A model generated the notes under the pieces. The model was given only the letters and a program-made list of their open reading frames with translations. It did not search any database and was not told the origin of the DNA. From Thaumasiovibrio sp043421945 (lineage in GTDB: Bacteria > Pseudomonadota > Gammaproteobacteria > Enterobacterales > Vibrionaceae): a DNA stretch of 22,034 nt. The DNA lies in contig JBHOGO010000078.1 in NCBI GenBank assembly GCA_043421945.1, positions 1 to 22,034 on the forward strand. The letters run 5' to 3'. A program made the position numbers and the translations under genes. Within the stretch, counting starts at the first letter, position 1; each line of letters begins with the position of its first letter. This document shows, one piece after another, positions 20,487-22,034 of this stretch.

Positions 20487-21860
20487 ATGGATATCGCACC
20501 AATTGAATGGGATCAGTCCCTGATCGAAAAGTATAACTACTCCGGTCCTCGTTACACCTCTTACCCGACAGCGTTGGAGTTTTCTACTGATTTTCCCGTC
20601 GCTCAGTTCGATAGTGAATGTCAGCGTTACCCAGAAAGACCTCTCTCCCTTTACATCCATATTCCGTTTTGCCATCAGCTTTGCTATTACTGCGGCTGTA
20701 ATAAAGTGATAACGAGACACCGCCATAAATCGGATGAGTATTTGACTGCACTCGCCGTTGAAATTGCAGCGCGTGCTAAATATTTAAACCACCGCACCGT
20801 GACACAAGTGCATCTCGGTGGTGGGACACCAACCTTCCTTGATGAAGCACAAATCAGTCGTTTAATGACGCTGGTTAGAGCACACTTTACGTTAGATGCT
20901 GCCGCTGAGATTAGTATTGAAATCGACCCCCGTGAAATTGAGTTAACCATGCTCGACCACCTTCGCTCAGAAGGCTTCAATCGAATCAGCATTGGCGTGC
21001 AGGACTTTGATAAAACGGTTCAGCAACGTGTTAACCGCGAGCAAGATGAAACCTTTATAACTGCCATGGTCGAGCGTGCTCGTGAACTTGGTTTCCGTTC
21101 AACCAATCTAGACCTCATCTATGGCCTTCCAACACAAACGTTAGACTCCTTTATGCTGACGTTGAAACAGGTATTGAGGTTAGATCCAGGTCGGCTATCC
21201 ATCTTTAATTACGCGCACATGCCAAACTTATTCGCTGCGCAGCGTAAGATTAAAGACGAGGAGCTGCCAAGCGCTACCGAGAAACTGGCCATTTTACAAT
21301 CGACGATTGCGACTCTAACAGGGGCGGGCTATCAGTTTATCGGTATGGATCACTTTGCCAAGCCTGATGATGAGCTCGCCATTGCCCAACGAAAAGGTAT
21401 CTTGCACCGAAACTTCCAAGGTTATACGACACAGGGAGATTGTGACTTACTTGGTCTGGGTGTGTCAGCTATCTCTATGATTGGTGATTGCTACGCGCAG
21501 AACCAAAAAGAGCTTAAACATTACTACTCTGATGTTGAGTCACAGCAGCATGCTATGTGGCGTGGGGTTGGGCTTGATGAAGATGATAAGCTGCGACGTG
21601 AGGTTATTAAGTCCTTAATTTGTAACTTTGAGCTCGATAAGCCCACCATTGAAGCCGCATTTGAGATCGACTTTGATACCTACTTTAGTGAAGATTTCGC
21701 CTTACTGAAGACCTTTATAAGCGATGGTTTAGTTTGGATGGATGAAAAGCGTATTTTTGTTGAGCCAAAAGGGCGGTTACTGATTCGTAATATCTGTATG
21801 TGTTTCGATAAATACCTACGTAAGCAAGCACGTCAGCAACAGTTTTCACGCGTTATATAA
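20487..21860 (+). CDS. hemN: Oxygen-independent coproporphyrinogen III oxidase HemN
   Basis: This radical-SAM enzyme decarboxylates two propionates of coproporphyrinogen III to give protoporphyrinogen IX in haem synthesis without oxygen. It has 457 residues, exactly the E. coli length. The radical-SAM cysteines are C62, C66 and C69 with the extra C71 of true HemN (CHQLCYYCGC). The SAM-binding GGGTP (111-115), the IEIDPREIE segment and the C-terminal KGRLLIRNICMCFD stretch match closely. These separate it from the HemW family, which lacks that extra cysteine. The ATG at 20487 aligns with the family start (IEWDQSLIEKYNYSGPRYTS). No Shine-Dalgarno is visible, and a long hairpin lies just upstream. 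Confidence 0.97.
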   Translation: MDIAPIEWDQSLIEKYNYSGPRYTSYPTALEFSTDFPVAQFDSECQRYPERPLSLYIHIPFCHQLCYYCGCNKVITRHRHKSDEYLTALAVEIAARAKYLNHRTVTQVHLGGGTPTFLDEAQISRLMTLVRAHFTLDAAAEISIEIDPREIELTMLDHLRSEGFNRISIGVQDFDKTVQQRVNREQDETFITAMVERARELGFRSTNLDLIYGLPTQTLDSFMLTLKQVLRLDPGRLSIFNYAHMPNLFAAQRKIKDEELPSATEKLAILQSTIATLTGAGYQFIGMDHFAKPDDELAIAQRKGILHRNFQGYTTQGDCDLLGLGVSAISMIGDCYAQNQKELKHYYSDVESQQHAMWRGVGLDEDDKLRREVIKSLICNFELDKPTIEAAFEIDFDTYFSEDFALLKTFISDGLVWMDEKRIFVEPKGRLLIRNICMCFDKYLRKQARQQQFSRVI

Positions 21861-21882
21861 TACGACCGCAGACAGCCTAAGT

Positions 21883-21902
21883 TTGAATGTAGTTGAATGT
21901 AG
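21883..21902. repeat. Tandem 10-base duplication
   Basis: TTGAATGTAG occurs twice in direct succession, just after hemN. It is probably a small replication-slippage event; no function is suggested. Confidence 0.6.
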
Positions 21903-21930
21903 TGCCTATCGTGAAGCTGATGAAACGGTA

Positions 21931-21958
21931 GAAAAGAAAAAGGAGAGCATGGTGCTCT
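21931..21958 (-). terminator. Minus-strand terminator at the right edge
   Basis: AGAGCA (21944-21949) pairs with TGCTCT (21953-21958) around a 3-base loop. Read on the minus strand it is followed by CC and a T-rich run (TTTTTCTTTT). It implies a minus-strand gene to the right of the window. In E. coli and V. cholerae the gene facing hemN is glnG (ntrC), but the bases left at 21959-22034 do not let me confirm that. Confidence 0.6.
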
Positions 21959-22034
21959 AATGCCGATCAGTTAAGAATAAAGTGATCAGTTGAACGATCC
22001 TACCAAGATGTCAAAATCCGAGTGTATTCAATGC

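Noticed and set aside
21959..22034. C-terminal coding end of a minus-strand gene (for example glnG) at the right edge
   Set aside because: One minus-strand frame stays open for about ten codons from the edge, but the residues do not resemble the NtrC C-terminus. There is too little sequence to call.

Overview
The window reads as one chromosomal stretch of a gammaproteobacterium in or close to Vibrionaceae. The protein sequences closely resemble E. coli orthologues (RecQ, PolA, EngB, HemN, YhhQ, ElbB, RarD). The gene order (thiCEFSGH; recQ; yhhQ; ryhB; elbB; polA-spf-engB; cytochrome c4; yihI; hemN), the Vibrio-style long RyhB beside polA and the moderate G+C support this. I see no transposase, integrase, phage gene, CRISPR array or obvious base-composition break. 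The coding part is ordinary core genome, and most of the interest lies in its RNA and regulatory elements.

Positions 1-5971: a tRNA-Trp with encoded CCA and its own terminator (possibly the last gene of an rRNA/tRNA operon lying to the left). A promoter, a TPP riboswitch and the six-gene thiamine operon thiC-thiE-thiF-thiS-thiG-thiH follow. They make the pyrimidine (ThiC) and thiazole (ThiFSGH) halves of thiamine and join them (ThiE). The operon has two ATGA overlaps and ends at a GC-rich, probably bidirectional terminator.

Positions 5980-8463, minus strand: rarD (EamA permease), an AraC-type regulator and a LysE/RhtB exporter, arranged as one likely transcription unit. Positions 8649-10798, plus strand: recQ followed by an overlapping small DUF3630-type gene. 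Positions 10898-11698: yhhQ, a queuosine-precursor transporter, with a structured leader. The last part of that leader resembles a preQ1-I riboswitch ending on the ribosome binding site. A GNAT acetyltransferase follows.

Positions 12168-12396: the iron-stress small RNA RyhB, with its conserved target-pairing core and two Fur-box-like sites. elbB converges on it. polA follows, with a perfect DnaA box in its upstream region.

Positions 16169-17052 form an 884-base protein-free interval. In order it holds the polA terminator, Spot 42 RNA (spf), a second candidate sRNA with a strong terminator, a cluster of five AnGGA motifs, and a third short candidate sRNA with a good promoter, an exposed CCTCCT and a strong terminator. 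The third matches, in size and distance from spf, what I recall of VSsrna24 of Aliivibrio salmonicida, although I cannot compare sequences here.

Positions 17053-21860: engB (minus strand) diverges from a di-heme cytochrome c4 gene. Next come a zinc-ribbon methyltransferase, yihI (activator of the ribosome-assembly GTPase Der) and a DUF2489 membrane protein in a tight cluster. hemN (anaerobic haem synthesis) ends the coding part and is preceded by a long hairpin. The right edge carries a minus-strand terminator for a gene outside the window.
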